Source: Trichopria drosophilae (lineage: Eukaryota; Arthropoda; Insecta; Hymenoptera; Diapriidae). From it: 64,000 nt of DNA. The number at the start of each line of letters is the position of its first letter. The first letter of the stretch is position 1. The translations under genes and the position numbers were made by a program. Below the pieces are notes generated by a model that worked only from the letters and a program-made list of their open reading frames with translations, had not been told where the DNA came from and did not search any database. Below, piece by piece: positions 1-11,917 of the stretch. Where the stretch lies: positions 90,347,501-90,411,500 of the forward strand of contig CM059584.1 of the NCBI GenBank assembly GCA_030407085.1, given 5' to 3'.

Positions 1-2370
1 AACCATTATTACGAAGAAATGTGAAATCTGCCAGGCTAACCGTTGTGGTGCGACCATTCACAAAAATAAAATTATTAACGCACGTAGAATCCGTAACATT
101 TACTGCACATAGTATAATTTTTTGGACAATTTAACGTTTCGGAATTGCTAAAAATGTCAAGGAAGTCTGAGTGATTCTCCAAAATCCCAGAGCTGCAACT
201 TAAATCTCCACCGTTAAGAAACATACAGTCTAGATATTGGTCTTTCAGTTTCAGTGATGGTCCGCAAAGTGTTAAGGTCATTGTTTAAGTCAGAATTAAA
301 CGAAAAATACACAGAACCTGTTATTAATTTTACCGGGTAAGTTTTAAATAAAACAGATTCATTATACTAAAAGCTGAGCAAAATTCCGTTATAAATATAA
401 TATTATAAATGCCGCGAGTATTCCAGAATGCCATTTTTAAAACTTCTGTAGAACTGCAATATGAAAAAAATCTTGCAAAGCTGCAGGGAAGAGTAGTTGC
501 GACAATAGTAGTTGCCAATGACTCACTCATGGAACTCGTGTTCAAGTCAAGCGAACGACGTTCAGAAAAGGCTGCATTTTCGGAATTAAAACCAGACATC
601 GCGGCTGCGACCTGTAAAGGATGAGCTCTGCTTTCAACTGAGCCGGTTATAGTGAAGTCTCCATTTTCTTCGAACCAACTGTACCATACGTTGTTAATGG
701 TTTAGTGTTAGTGACTGATTCTATTAATGAAAAAAAGCTCTTTTTAGCAAATATTAACTTTTTGTTTATTTAACTAACTCTAAAAATATATTATGCAGCG
801 CCGTGTTTATTATTCTCGCAATACGGGAACGAAGGTTTGGTATGTGTGAACTTAATGACGGGCGCGTCGAACAACTTGCGCCGAACTGCCTGCAACCCGT
901 CGTTTGCCTTCTTGATGAGCAGATTCGGATGCGTATGCGGCAAATGGGCCTCCGCCGACATAGAGGGGAACGCTGCTCCTACCGTTGTGGCTAGCACAGA
1001 AAGTTGCGTTGCCGTGAAGGATATCGGATATGCACTTGATTACAGAACTTCCTCCTAGTGCAGAAGGCTCGGTATCGGAGTGCGTGTCCCAGGATGAACA
1101 CTGGAGGCGGTAGAGCTGGACCAGGAGGCTGAGTCGCGGCTCCAATCGAAGCACAGACCCGAAGACACATATGCAGAGGACCTGGATGCTCTTGCTAGAC
1201 CGCTGTAGTGTAGATGGTCGGCCGGTTCACAAGGCTGGTTGAGGTCGTCTTCGTAGCGATCTGCATAAGTCTAGGCTGGAAGGAAAGGAACAGATAGGGG
1301 TGCTATCATCTGGTGCAAATAAAGGCGAATTGAGTGGACTCTGGCGACTGTGGGCTCCATAGAATTAAACGAAGAAAACAAAAATAGATTAGTAAGAATG
1401 GCAATTGCGTTAATATTTTGTTAATTTACAGCCGAAAGTCAGATAAAACATGAAGATCGTAAATCACAAAATTCACTAATTTGTAGAAGCAAAGCGGGCG
1501 CTCGAGTATTCAAGCTGACAAATAAAAACAAGTTTGGGGTGTATAATAAAAGTGCTACACCTTAGAAGTATTGCGGCGCTTGTTTGCTCATGTATGTAGT
1601 GGAGTGGGGGCATACATTGTACCAAATCACCGATAAGGGCCTATCTGTATATCTCAACAATCGATAATGCACTATTATGCACAAACTATTATTCCGAAAT
1701 TAAGATGTGTCGTGCAAAAGATCTTCAATTCAGATCAATTTTGCTCTAAAATAGATCTGCCAATCGGTCCCGAAGATGCGATTTTAATTTATTAAAATGT
1801 GTAATATCCAGAATGACAGATCCGGGAATCGCCAGCACCCGTTCGAATTCAACTCTCCGGCTTCGCTGATTTTACAAATACACGATTGGCTACGAGTATC
1901 TTTCAATTTGAAGACTGGATGCTGAGCCTTTCCAAAACAATTGTAGCATGTGTCCAGCAATAAGTTGGGACTTCCTTGAAATTCGGGATTTCCCGAACTT
2001 TGCTCATTACCTGAGCAAGAAGAACTGCACCGAAACCCTCGTTTTGCTTGTTATGAGAATGGTTGAAATATTACCTGAAGTAGCCTCAACACGGATATAA
2101 ATGACAGCCACGTAAGCAGAGTAAAGTTGGTAACTATAATTACATCATCACTGATACCGATCCAACGCGGCAGTGGAATACTGCTGAGCGCGGGTAAGGA
2201 ATTATAGAATTCATTCCAATGCTCTGCAAGGTCAGAAGGCAATGGCTCGTCCCAGCCTAATTCAAGTTTTGCAAAGGATTTTCATAAAGGCGTTTGCTTG
2301 TACTACGATCAGATAGCTACTTTTAACCCATGAATGTGTCCCCACTCCGTTAAAGAACATAGTAATTTGG
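1..2370. other. Region with no supported gene
   Basis: I find no intact gene or recognisable mobile-element domain here. On the minus strand, between about 1 and 281, two adjacent frames read like a cysteine-bearing, N-glycosylation-rich ectodomain (NYTMC, then VNVTDSTC in the next frame). This could be a frameshifted relic of a secreted or envelope-type protein, but it is too short to name. Short open frames near 410-620 and 790-1150 overlap each other on both strands and show no family features. Confidence 0.3.
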
Positions 2371-2374
2371 GTGC

Positions 2375-3129
2375 CTACGACGTGACGTGGTCAATGATTA
2401 ACGAGTTGGTGAAAAGTACATTTTCTATAGTGGAATGTATCTGAATTGGGGCTGCTCGTTTAATTCGCCCAACCGATTTATCGCCTATTATGGTAACGAC
2501 CGCAGAAACTGAGGTTTTAACATTTAACGCGTTCGCGAGGTCCTTGCAGATGAAGGTGTGTGTAGAACCCTGATCTAGTAAAGCGCGAATTCTTAGTGTC
2601 GATTTGCAGATGTCGAAACGCATACCCACGCTGTCGTGAGTAAGATTTCACTCATTTGGTGACCAGTAAAAAAATGTGAATTTACACTTTCTTGTAACGG
2701 ATCATTTACTTCACAATTTGAAGTTAAATGACGATTTTCCATAATCGCAGTTGTATTTTCACTTGCATCGCTGACCCATTGCAACAAGGTATTCTGATGT
2801 TTTCCGCATACAGCGCAACAGTTTTTGCTACGACATGGTTTTCCCCGATGAAAGGAAGTCGAACAGTTCGTACACAATTTTAAATGACGAGCGACTTCAC
2901 ATCGTTCGCTAACCGATTTTCTTAAAAATATATCACATGGATAAATGCCATGTTTAGATGAACATAAAGGACATTGCGGTACTGAAATTTCGTTAGTACG
3001 CGCTCGAATTTTCTCGACATGCATTTGAAAACTGCTGACATTTTGTGTTTGTTGCAATTTTGAGTCCCTTTCCGAGTGTGAACCAGCGGAGTTCCAATGC
3101 CTGAATTCGTTGCTCCAGAAATTCCACAA
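2375..3129 (-). pseudogene. BEL/Pao gag zinc-knuckle region and protease start
   Basis: The 178-residue upstream frame (2593-3129) holds a run of cysteine clusters (CPLCSSKHGIYPC, LCTNCSTSFHRGKPC, CCAVCGKH), typical of the nucleocapsid-like part of BEL/Pao Gag. The next frame (2375-2629) begins the aspartic protease with IRALLDQGSTHTFI, where LLDxGS is the active-site loop. The two frames overlap, so a frameshift separates them. Nothing recognisable as reverse transcriptase follows toward lower coordinates, so the element is cut just after the protease active site. Confidence 0.75.
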
Positions 3130-3391
3130 GTTCCGATATTTTACATAATGTTCATGATTTTGTCTATGAAGCTCCCAGGCTTCACGTGTTGAACAGTCGA
3201 CTGTCTATAACAACATATAACCCAGCATGTCACTAGCTAGATTAATTGCAGCACAGCCTAAATTTTCTAGATGATCGATCGCATCAGTGAAATCGTCTAT
3301 GAATTTACGCAATGCAGAAACCGATCCGTGACTAGCGGATTTTAATGAAAATAAATTTTTGAGATGCATATTAATTATGTATCACTTATTA

Positions 3392-3841
3392 CTATACCGT
3401 TTTTGTAAACGGGTCTACGCGGTACGCAGGGATCAAATTATAGACCGTTGCAGAAAAATTTTGAATTATGCAAGTCGCTTCTCCACCTAAACTTGATTTC
3501 AAGTAATGCAGTCTTTCATGGTCATTAAAGTTATTATTGTTAAAAAGAGAGTTAAAACAATCCTCGAATGACTCCCAATCTTTATACGACCCTGAAAAAT
3601 GCTGAAGTTTCATTAAAGGTACCTTGACTCGCTGTGATGAACTCGTACTGGCAAAGGGGGCGACGTTAGGCAAATTTGAATATGTACTTGTCGGCGGTCC
3701 ATGCAAGTAATATATTGCTTCTGATATCGTGTCCAAGTATATTGTCTCCATTGTGGCAAAATCAACGTCACGGAAAATATGAGTACTCGTCCTTGTTAAC
3801 TTTGGACGAAAATCTTTGAATGTGTCGGTGTAGTGCCACAC
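3392..3841 (-). pseudogene. BEL/Pao gag, N-terminal fragment
   Basis: The translated fragment has the hallmark of BEL/Pao Gag (DUF1759 region): VPLMKLQHFSGSYKDW, then ESFEDCFNSLF, then HERLHYLKSSLGGEA. This domain is a structural Gag segment in the family. The reading frame is open for about 150 codons but is not joined to the zinc-knuckle fragment at 2593-3129, and the material between (3130-3391) is interrupted by stops. It is a relic, not an expressed gene. The first codon chosen is only the first in-frame ATG, and the true Gag start probably lies nearer the primer-binding site. Confidence 0.75.
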
Positions 3842-3985
3842 TGTCTGACCAATACTGACACAAATAAATCACCCGCGTTGCAATTTTGCCGGGTGTCCTC
3901 CCTTCTGTCGCATTTATTAGGATAAAATCTTGGAGTTCCTCCACATTTTCTGACGTCTTGTTGAATGAAGAACTGGTCGCCAATG

Positions 3986-5811
3986 TATCCTCTGGCTTCC
4001 AAATTTCGAAAAGCGATCGGAACAAAAATGATACACTCTAAAACCTCGAAGCTACTTCGAAAACGGTATTTGAGAAAACTGCACGTAGCATCGAAACGTG
4101 GTGCAATTAGTGAGCCGTCGGTTACGACGAACGCGAAGGCGTCTCACTCTTGTGACAGTTCCCACTCTTGAGACGGCTCCTTCAGCCAATTTCCACTTTA
4201 TGACCGGAGGATTAACACAAGCGAGGTACTGAAGCTTGCCGTTTTCCGAACACCGCCGATAACTGACGAAGTCACATGAAACCTAATATCAAAATAATTG
4301 TGCATAAATTATGCAGAGTTTGTCCGTTGAGAAGAAGATGCACTTTACGCTGCAAATCACTCTACACCCAAAATTATGCAAATCTGTCACTAACAATCTT
4401 CGTATCCTGCAGGATTGCTAAATGTTTGATTAGGTTTGCGGCGGCCGCAAGCAGTAATTAGCGAACCGATATCTATCTCAATTACAAGGATAGGTCGGAT
4501 GGTTTGCCGAGTAAATTTCACTGGACAGAACAGACACTTCGAGTAATTTTTATTTTCACTTTATGATTATTAATGTTTATCAATTTTACATTGGATCGAT
4601 AGGTCGCTAGCACATACATACAAGCACACCTTGCCGAATGAATAGCAATACAAATTTTGTACTTATATTGTGCCGAATATAAACTCTCATGCAGGGAGTA
4701 GTTCATTTCACCAGCCAACGAGAGTGCATCGCGGGTGCAAGCGTTCCTTATTTTTAAAGAGTTGTAGCAATTTCGAGAGGCGCGGATGAGTGACGGTTGT
4801 ATAAATGTGCTATTGGTACGGAGTGTAGAAGCATACTGGCAAATATTACATGTGGCCCAGAAATTCGCGATCACGTGAAATTTTGGCGAGTCTATTAGCG
4901 CCATCGGTGGATAACAATAACACTCAACCTAAATTAAAGACAAAAAGCGTCGATGCATTACAATGCATGCAAACGATTAGCAAACAATTATCGATGGCAT
5001 CTGTTAACGACTGGTGGAACGCTCGAAAATAAGACGCACAATTGGATCGTCCGAATAAAAATATATAATTTTATTACAATCAACCGGCGACGATCCGATC
5101 GAGACGCGGAATTCCCAACCCAATGACATCCCGAAACCTACTGAAAAACCCGATCGTCACTTTTTTACATCTAGTTCGACTTTGCAAATCCTCGAACATT
5201 TTTTTTACATAATTACACACAAATTTACATAATTACCTAGGCCTGCTTCATTTTGAAAGGTACCTCTATTCGGGTGTGCATAACGTAGGGAAAGCCACCT
5301 TTGTGGGAAAAAACTACGCCGGGCAGGGCAGTCGATAAAACATCGATTCTGTCTGTAATTGCACCCACAGTTGAAGATGAAATCGAGATCTCGCGACCCA
5401 CGGCTGAGAATCTGAGTATAGAAACGATTTCCGATTCCAACGTAGAACATTAAAAATATCATCATTAATTATAAGTCTTCTGAAGAGCGATCAGTAAGAT
5501 CCAAAACTTTGTGCTTGCTCCCCTCCTTTCCTTTGTCCTTTTTTTCTCTCTTAATAAATTGAATTGAAAATTATTTGAGAAATTTTCTCGTTCTGAGGGA
5601 AAACGTCGTTGTAGGTCTTAAGCTCTCCTTTTTAATACTAATTCATATATTATATTCTGATAATGGGATGCGACTACGAATATTTTCTGATTATTGATCT
5701 AGTACATTTCGTAGTAAGTATAATAAGAAAGATCAGAGGCAGTACACCCGTTGTCGGTAACCTAATTACCTTCATTTTCGATACAAGTCGTAAGACTTCG
5801 TAAATAACTAC
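3986..5811. other. Probable BEL/Pao LTR and unassigned sequence
   Basis: The part next to 3985 should be the 5' LTR of the minus-strand BEL/Pao relic, because it abuts the primer-binding site. I could not find its partner LTR or outer end. From about 4.6 to 5.8 kb the sequence is AT-rich with short overlapping open frames on both strands and no recognisable domain. The right edge is the insertion point of the Gypsy element. Confidence 0.3.
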
Positions 5812-6030
5812 TGTAGTGTTCCGAAAGTCACTAGATATGGTCATTTAAATTGTACTAGACAGAGTAGGTTAGTTCCGATCCTACCACCGCAGCGGGCAGT
5901 GCGTAGCCAACCTTCCTACGAGCAACACGGTATTCCGAGCGCGTGTTCTTTACTTTGTATCAGCAAATTATATTGTATTAATAAACGATTATCTGGGTTA
6001 ACTTATTGAAACTCATTATAATACATTACA
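5812..6030 (+). repeat. 5' LTR of the Gypsy element
   Basis: 219 bp, starting TGTAGTG and ending CATTACA, 99 percent identical by eye to the 3' copy. An AATAAA-type signal (TTAATAAACG) sits near 5980, consistent with a polyadenylation signal at the R region. A purine-rich tract directly precedes the matching 3' copy. Confidence 0.93.
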
Positions 6031-6031
6031 T

Positions 6032-6045
6032 TGGCGACGAGGCAA
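6032..6045 (+). promoter_or_regulatory. Primer-binding site of the Gypsy element
   Basis: TGGCGACGAGG begins one base after the 5' LTR and starts with TGG, the complement of a tRNA CCA end, as expected for minus-strand priming. I did not identify the tRNA. Confidence 0.7.
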
Positions 6046-6118
6046 ATGGATGTTTAAGTGCAGGAAAATACGGGAATACATAAACTGAAAACCAAAACGT
6101 GCTCGTGGGTTTTGCAAA

Positions 6119-7604
6119 ATGGCGACGGAAGAAGAATTAAGGAGAGTGCAAAAAGAATTAGAGAAGCGCGAGAGCCATAATCGAAGGTGAAAAGCAACTG
6201 GAACATCAAAAAGGTCAAATTCGGGCGGAACTAGAAAACATCGCAAAGCAGAGTCAAAGTAAGGAAAATGTGATAAAGGCGACGACCATTGTCAAAGGGA
6301 CGATTGGAAGCGTTACCGAATTTTCGATGAAAGAGGACTGGACCTTGTGGAGTGAACGTCTAGAATATTATCTTATTGCAAACGATGTGCCAGAAACAAA
6401 GAAAGCTTCGCTATTTTTAACGTTATTGGGAAACGAAGGATACGCACTCATAAGGAGTCTATGCACGCCGCAGAGACCAGCAGAAAAAACGTACGATCAG
6501 TTGGTAGCCATGATGAAAAGTCACCTTCAACCACAACCAAGCGTGATAGCGCAACGCTACAAATTTAAAGAATGTAAGCAACAACAGGGAGAGGAGATTA
6601 AAACATTCCTCACGAATTTGAAACAGTTATCGACGCATTGTGCATTTGAAGCACAATTGGCAAACAATTTACGCGACCAATTTGTATGGGGATTGGCCAA
6701 TGAGAGGATAAGGCGACGGCTGTTGGGAGAAGTCGACCTAACCTATGCGAGAGCAGTGGAACTCGCGACGACATGGGAAGCGGCTGAGCGAGATGCAGCA
6801 GGCATGGGCAGAGTTGCCAGTTCTTCGAGAAGCAGAGACGCTGAACTCAACTACATTTCAAAGGACAACGCGACATCGACGAAAGGCGGTAAAAGCGGTA
6901 AAGTTTTAGCATGTTACTGTTGTGGTAGGGTAGGGCATATATCTAAAAAATGTCGATATCGAACGTATACGTGTAATAAATGCGGAAAAAAAGGACATTT
7001 AGAAGCGGTCTGTAAAGCGCCGAAAAGTAACGGAAAGTTCGATATTAAAGAGAAAAAGCGCGCGGAAAGTAAGAACGTAGGGAAAACGGCAAATCGAAAT
7101 AACTATTTAACGGAGGAGCTCGATGACATAGGTGACAGTTTTGATAACCTCTATCATATTCAATCGGGTAATATAATCGCGATTGTGAAACCATTGTTGT
7201 TAAATGTAGAAATCGAACATCGTAAAATGGAATTCGAGATCGATACGGGTTCACCGATAGCTGCAATATCGGAACGCGATTTTGTAACGCTTATAGATCA
7301 GACAAACGTTAAGTTAGAGGAAACACCACATAAATTTAAGTCATTCACGGGGGACAAAATTGTACCGATTGGGGTCATAAGAGTTAATGCGTCGTATAAT
7401 GATAAAAATGAGTTACTAGATTTATTCGTGCTGCCGGGAAATAGTGCACCGATTATAGGGCGCGATTGGTTAGAGATACTAGGGGTTTTACAACGCGAAG
7501 GAAATCGAAGCGAAACGGTTTTAAAGGTGAACAAAGTAAACGACGTGAAAATAGTGGAAATATTTACAGAATTTCCGGCGACATTACAAGATAACGATGC
7601 ATAA
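6119..7604 (+). pseudogene. Gypsy gag and aspartic protease (frameshifted)
   Basis: An ATG at 6119 opens a coiled-coil-like N-terminus (MATEEELRRVQKELEKRE) that stops after about 23 codons. The rest of Gag continues one frame over from before 6270. The second frame carries a Gag matrix/capsid region, two CCHC zinc knuckles (CYCCGRVGHISKKC and CNKCGKKGHLEAVC), and a retropepsin domain with active site IDTGSPIAAIS and the flap/C-terminal motif IIGRDWLEILG. Gag packages element RNA and the protease matures the polyprotein. The frame stays open for over 440 codons, so only the N-terminal indel is visible here. The GTG at 6270 is only an open-frame boundary, not a plausible start. Confidence 0.88.
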
Positions 7605-7605
7605 A

Positions 7606-9972
7606 GGCTTATTCAGGTATAATCGATTAAGCTACGGAATAGCTTCCGGTCCAGGTCTTTTTCAACAGGAAATTGAGTCTGTTCTGGCAGGGGTATAGGG
7701 CGTGATCGTGTTTTTTGATGACGTATTGATAACGGGGTGTAATAAGGCGGAGCATTATCAAAGATTACGATGCGTTCTAACAAAATTTCGAGACTGTGGG
7801 TTAACTGTTAAACGCGAAAAGTGTATAATCGGGGAAGACCATCTTGAATTTTTTGGATTTGAATTGGGAAATCGGGGTATCCGAGCGTCTGAAAAGAAAG
7901 TGGAGGCCTTAGTAAAAATGAAAAAACCGGAAAATACGTCAGAATTAAATTCTTTCCTCGGCATGATCAATTACTACGCGAGGTTCGTCAAAAATTACGC
8001 TGATATTGTAGGACCTCTATATGAATTGCTTAAAAAAGATAAACCATGGCAATGGACGAAAAAACATGACCAGGTATTTCAAAACGCGATAGATCAAATA
8101 GCTTCGAGGAAAATATTAATGCACTACGATACACAACTTCCTATTAAAGTTACGTGTGACGCATCACCGATTGGAGTGGGGGCAGTATTATCGCATATTT
8201 TACCGAACGGAATAGAAAGACCAGTAGCTTTCGCGTCAAAAGTTCTCACAAAAGCGCAAAGAAACTATTCTCAACTTGACAGGGAAGCTCTTGCTCTTGT
8301 ATTTGGTGTGAAAACTTTCCACCAATATGTATACGGTCGTAGTTTTGAGCTTGAAACAGATCATAAACCGCTGTTTTACATATTCGGTTCTAAAAAGGGA
8401 ATTCCGCAGATGGCGGCTAGCAGGGTTCAAAGATGGGCAGTCTTTTTGGCGGGATACGAATTCGTGCTACATCACATAAAAGGGATAAATAATGGCGCAG
8501 CGGACAGTTTATCGCGAATACTAAAGTCTGAAGTGCAGGAATCAATAGAGCGCGAAAGAGATGAATACTCGTATTTAAATTGGGTAAACGACGAAACGAT
8601 AGCTGTAGATAGCAAACAGATTAAAATTGAGACGCGAAAAGACCCAACGCTATCTAAAGTAATGGATTACGTTATGTTCGGGTGGCCAGGAAATGTAGAC
8701 GAATGTTTTAAACCTTTCAAAAGTAGACGCTTCGAATTAAATGTGGAAGGAAATTGTTTGATGTGGGGATACAGGGTTGTGATTCCTCAGTCGTTACAAT
8801 CGCAGTTATTGGAAGAGCTTCATGGGGCTCATTTCGGGGTCGTCAAAATGAAGTCGACAGCACGTTCGTATTTCTGGTGGCCTAACTTAGATAGGGAAAT
8901 AGAAGACGTGAGCAAGTCTTGTAAAATTTGTTTGGAAAATGCGGACAATCCACCCAAATCTTCCTAACATGTATGGAAATGGCCTGTAGGTCCGAACTAC
9001 AGAGTTCATTTTGATTTTTGTGGACCAATCGAAGGCCACATGTATCTGGTAATTACAGACGCATTTTCCAAATGGATTGACATCAAGGAGATGCGAGATA
9101 TCACGGCGGAATCGACGATATTCGCATTGAAAGAGTACATAAGTACATGGGGAATACCGTATCAAATCGTTTCGGATAACGGTCCAGCGTTCGCGAGCGA
9201 ATTATTCAAAAAGTTTTTAGCGCGAAACGGAATAAAACACACAACGACGGCACCGTACCATCCAGCGTCGAATGGAGCCGCGGAGAATGCCGTTCGAACT
9301 TTTAAAAATAAGTTTAAAGCGTTAGTAAAAGAGTATCCGAGACAAGAAGCGTTACGTAGATATGTATTTTATTATAGGTCAACAAAACATTGTACCACAG
9401 AGCGATCACCGGCAGAATTACAGATTAATAGACGTCTAAGAACGCGTTTAGATATACTAAAACTAGATTTAAGAGAAACGGTAGAGCGAAAGCAAAACGA
9501 TCAACAGCGTTACTTCAGGGGTAATCGAACGATTAGTTTCGACAAAAATGATTCAGTAGTGGCTAAATACTATGCAAACAAAAACTGGAGATCCGCTACA
9601 ATCATAGATAAAGTAGGTCCGGTTACATACAATGTCAAAACCGATGATGACAGAGTATGGAAACGTCATCTTGATCAGATTAAACCGTGTATTGTCAAAA
9701 CCAGCGATTATCGAACGAGTGAGACCAACAATATTTGTACGGAATAAACGGGACAGCCAAATGTTAAAACAAGCGAGTCAAGCGATAGAACCAAACTCAA
9801 TAAATCCGTAACTTCAATGAATCATAAAGAAAATCCTGAATTGAAACCTTGTAAAACGATTCCCGATCAAAACTCATATGTTGGTGAAGTTAGTCCTAGA
9901 GAAGCGAATACAACTCCGATTTTGCGACGGTCAAATCGTATTCGTAAACCGCGAACTGTTGTAGATGTGTAA
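7606..9972 (+). pseudogene. Gypsy pol: RT remnant, RNase H and integrase
   Basis: Reading resumes in a different frame at 7606 with only the second half of reverse transcriptase: YGIASGPGLFQQEIESVL, then the catalytic IVFFDDVLITG box. The fingers and the first catalytic aspartate are absent, so a deletion joins the protease end to mid-RT. RNase H (TCDASPIGVGAV, then YSQLDREALALV), the HHCC integrase zinc domain (HGAHFGVVKM ... CKIC), and the DDE core (HFDFCGPIE, SDNGPAF, NGAAENAV) follow. In-frame stops lie at 7696-7698 (TAG), 8965-8967 (TAA) and 9745-9747 (TAA). The frame continues after each and ends at 9972 in a basic tail (RRSNRIRKPR) normal for Gypsy integrases. Confidence 0.9.
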
Positions 9973-9991
9973 GCTTTCAGTTTTTAAAATA

Positions 9992-10004
9992 AGTTGGGAG
10001 GAAT
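9992..10004 (+). promoter_or_regulatory. Polypurine tract
   Basis: AGTTGGGAGGAAT directly abuts the 3' LTR. It is the expected plus-strand priming site in an LTR retrotransposon. Confidence 0.7.
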
Positions 10005-10223
10005 TGTAGTGTTCCGAAAGTCACTAGATATGGTCATTTAAATTGTACTAAACAGAGTAGGTTAGTTCCGATCCTACCACCGCAGCGGGCAGTGCGTAGC
10101 CAACCTTCCTACGAGCAACACGGTATTCCGAGCGCGTGTTCTTTACTTTGTATCAGCAAATTATATTGTATTAATAAACGATTATCTGTGTTAACTTATT
10201 GAAACTCATTATAATACATTACA
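10005..10223 (+). repeat. 3' LTR of the Gypsy element
   Basis: 219-bp partner of the 5' LTR at 5812-6030, with the same ends and two mismatches by eye. Followed directly by GCTAC, which nearly repeats the ACTAC left of the 5' LTR. Confidence 0.93.
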
Positions 10224-10459
10224 GCTACCATTTATAACAAATAACACACGGTTATTCTTTGATGAATTGCATCTTTATATTACCGGGTAGGTTATAGATA
10301 AGTACACACAACAGTCGCAGTAATTTAACTGCACGACTACGTTGAATTACGTTTCAAATATAACACTATATTATGACAAACATATATAAATTGATGTATA
10401 TATACATATATATATACATATACCGAGAGACAGAGAGAAATGAAATTCATTATTTTCAG

Positions 10460-10779
10460 TAATCAGATTAGGAAAAAACCAAATCATATTGGAATTAGTA
10501 AACATCACATGGAAAAACAACGCCATGCTGCAAATATGCGGGAACGTAAGCGCATGCAAAGTATAAATGATGCTTTTAACGGGCTTAGGGACAGGATTCC
10601 GTCATTATCTCATGAAAAAAGGTTATCGAAGGTAGACACATTGAGGCACGCTATAGTATATATTAATTTGCTGAATGATCTTATTAAAGCCAGCAAATAT
10701 TCAAATTTGCTGGATAAGGATTCTAACAAAGTATTACCTTTTAAGAAAAGTGATGATTCGAAAAAGATCGTCATGCATG
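10460..10779 (+). CDS. bHLH transcription factor exon, Ptf1a/Fer1 family
   Basis: This exon encodes a basic helix-loop-helix domain: a basic region with [17 protein letters not shown], helix 1 [10 protein letters not shown], a loop containing [13 protein letters not shown] and helix 2 [14 protein letters not shown]. The RMQSINDAF and [11 protein letters not shown] blocks are characteristic of the Ptf1a/Fer1 group, DNA-binding factors that dimerise with E proteins at E-boxes. The exon is bounded by an acceptor (TATTTTCAG ending at 10459) and a strong donor (GTACGT from 10780), giving a phase-1 3' end. After the domain, KKIVMHG resembles the start of the family's conserved C-terminal segment. 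I found neither the first exon nor the next. They may lie outside the nearby transposons or the locus may be broken. The domain is intact, so it could still be functional. Confidence 0.78.
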
Positions 10780-11733
10780 GTACGTTAATATATTATTCCG
10801 CAATAACATATTATTTTATATAGTAATTGCTAAATTATATGCACAAAATACTATTTCAAAACATTCATATAAATATTTTAGACATAATACCATGCTCATG
10901 TATATTTATATATAAATAATAAAAAAGTGTGTAAAAATAGTCAAATCTATCATTAACCATATTTTAATGACGTATGTACAGTTGGCTGAAATAAGTTTGA
11001 AGTATTGAAAACAAATGTAGGTTTGTGGATGGAGCAGTTACACTAGCTCCTGTAGCTCCGTGTCAATATAGAAAATTTTAAGGTGATAACCAATTTGATA
11101 CAATACCGATATCCAATATTACCTACTATTATCTGAATACGGAAACGGAAAGAATACTTTTTCTTTATATTTCTGAAACTTTAACTGCTAATTCATGTTG
11201 AAAATTGCGATATTGAATCGTATTCGGTTGCCTAAACGTCAGAATGAAAATTGTACTATAATACGTGGTATTTTACTATATTATTCGAAAGGGAGTCGAA
11301 AAGGAGAGTAGTAAATGAAAATGATTATACCAATAATAATTCTCCCATCAATAATGCCTTCCTTTCGCACATGTAAATTTTTATTTTAGAGGAATGTGTG
11401 GACGTTTCGTATTATTGAATGTATGGAGGGTATGCCGGAAGAGAAGTTGACATTTCAGGAACACTTGATGGACACACGTAAATCATATTGTGTCCAAAAT
11501 CGACTTCTTGACGGCTGCGAAATTTGTGTTCATAGGCCTTCTTGCATGTGACAAGACGATATTATTCCATTATGGTACTTGTAAAGGACAAAATATCAAC
11601 GAACTATATAAGAATGGTCAGGAACATAAGATGGACGAGGCGACGGCGATAGACCCACGGCATAATCGAAGAAATAGACTAATAACGAAACGAATATGAA
11701 AAGATTGTGAGAGATCGAGCAAGATTGGGAGAG
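10780..11733. other. Intron-like sequence between the bHLH exon and the Polinton
   Basis: AT-rich sequence with no recognised gene. It begins with the bHLH exon's splice donor, so part of it is presumably intron. A TTTTATTTTAG acceptor-like site near 11390 is followed by a frame that stops within nine codons when joined in phase, so I do not call an exon there. Confidence 0.4.
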
Positions 11734-11739
11734 GTCGAG
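11734..11739. repeat. Left target-site duplication GTCGAG
   Basis: Identical to 27141-27146 directly right of the element. Six base pairs is the known Polinton duplication length and fixes both element ends. Confidence 0.93.
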
Positions 11740-11886
11740 AGTAGTAATACTGTCACCATGGAGAGACGTAAACAAACGTGACTCATCCTCCATTTCTACT
11801 CATTAAGGATGAGTCACGCTTATTCACGTCCCTCCATGGTGACAGATATACAAACTCTCTCTCCCTCTCTCTCGCACAAACACACA

Positions 11887-11917
<31 letters not shown>

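Larger units (their letters stand above)
2375..3985 (-). mobile_element. BEL/Pao LTR retrotransposon relic, 5' part
   Basis: The minus strand shows, in order, a primer-binding site, a gag with a DUF1759-like stretch, cysteine-rich knuckles and the start of an aspartic protease, which is the 5' half of a BEL/Pao element. A TGGCGACCAG primer-binding site lies at 3973-3982 (minus strand), just after what looks like an LTR ending in ACA near 3984. The upstream LTR should extend to higher coordinates, but its outer edge cannot be placed. Reverse transcriptase, RNase H and integrase are absent, so this is a truncated, decayed copy. Gag is broken into several frames. A second BEL/Pao relic lies at 35.3-37.2 kb on the opposite strand. 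Confidence 0.75.
5812..10223 (+). mobile_element. Ty3/Gypsy LTR retrotransposon, young but defective
   Basis: The element is bounded by two 219-bp direct repeats (5812-6030 and 10005-10223), both running from TGTAGTGTTC to ACATTACA. I count two differences between them (an A/G near 5858 and a G/T near 5991). The flanks read ACTAC on the left and GCTAC on the right, a 5-bp target duplication with one mismatch, or 4 bp exact. The interior has gag, protease, the tail of RT, RNase H, integrase zinc domain, integrase core and a C-terminal tail in canonical Gypsy order. Coding is heavily damaged: a frameshift in gag, loss of the RT fingers and palm start, and three in-frame stops in pol. The nearly identical LTRs with a dead interior suggest a defective copy mobilised in trans. 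Confidence 0.92.

Noticed and set aside
10440..10459. ATG at 10440 as start of the bHLH gene
   Set aside because: It precedes a polypyrimidine-AG acceptor by 20 bp; the frame upstream is probably intron. Kept as an exon starting at 10460 instead.
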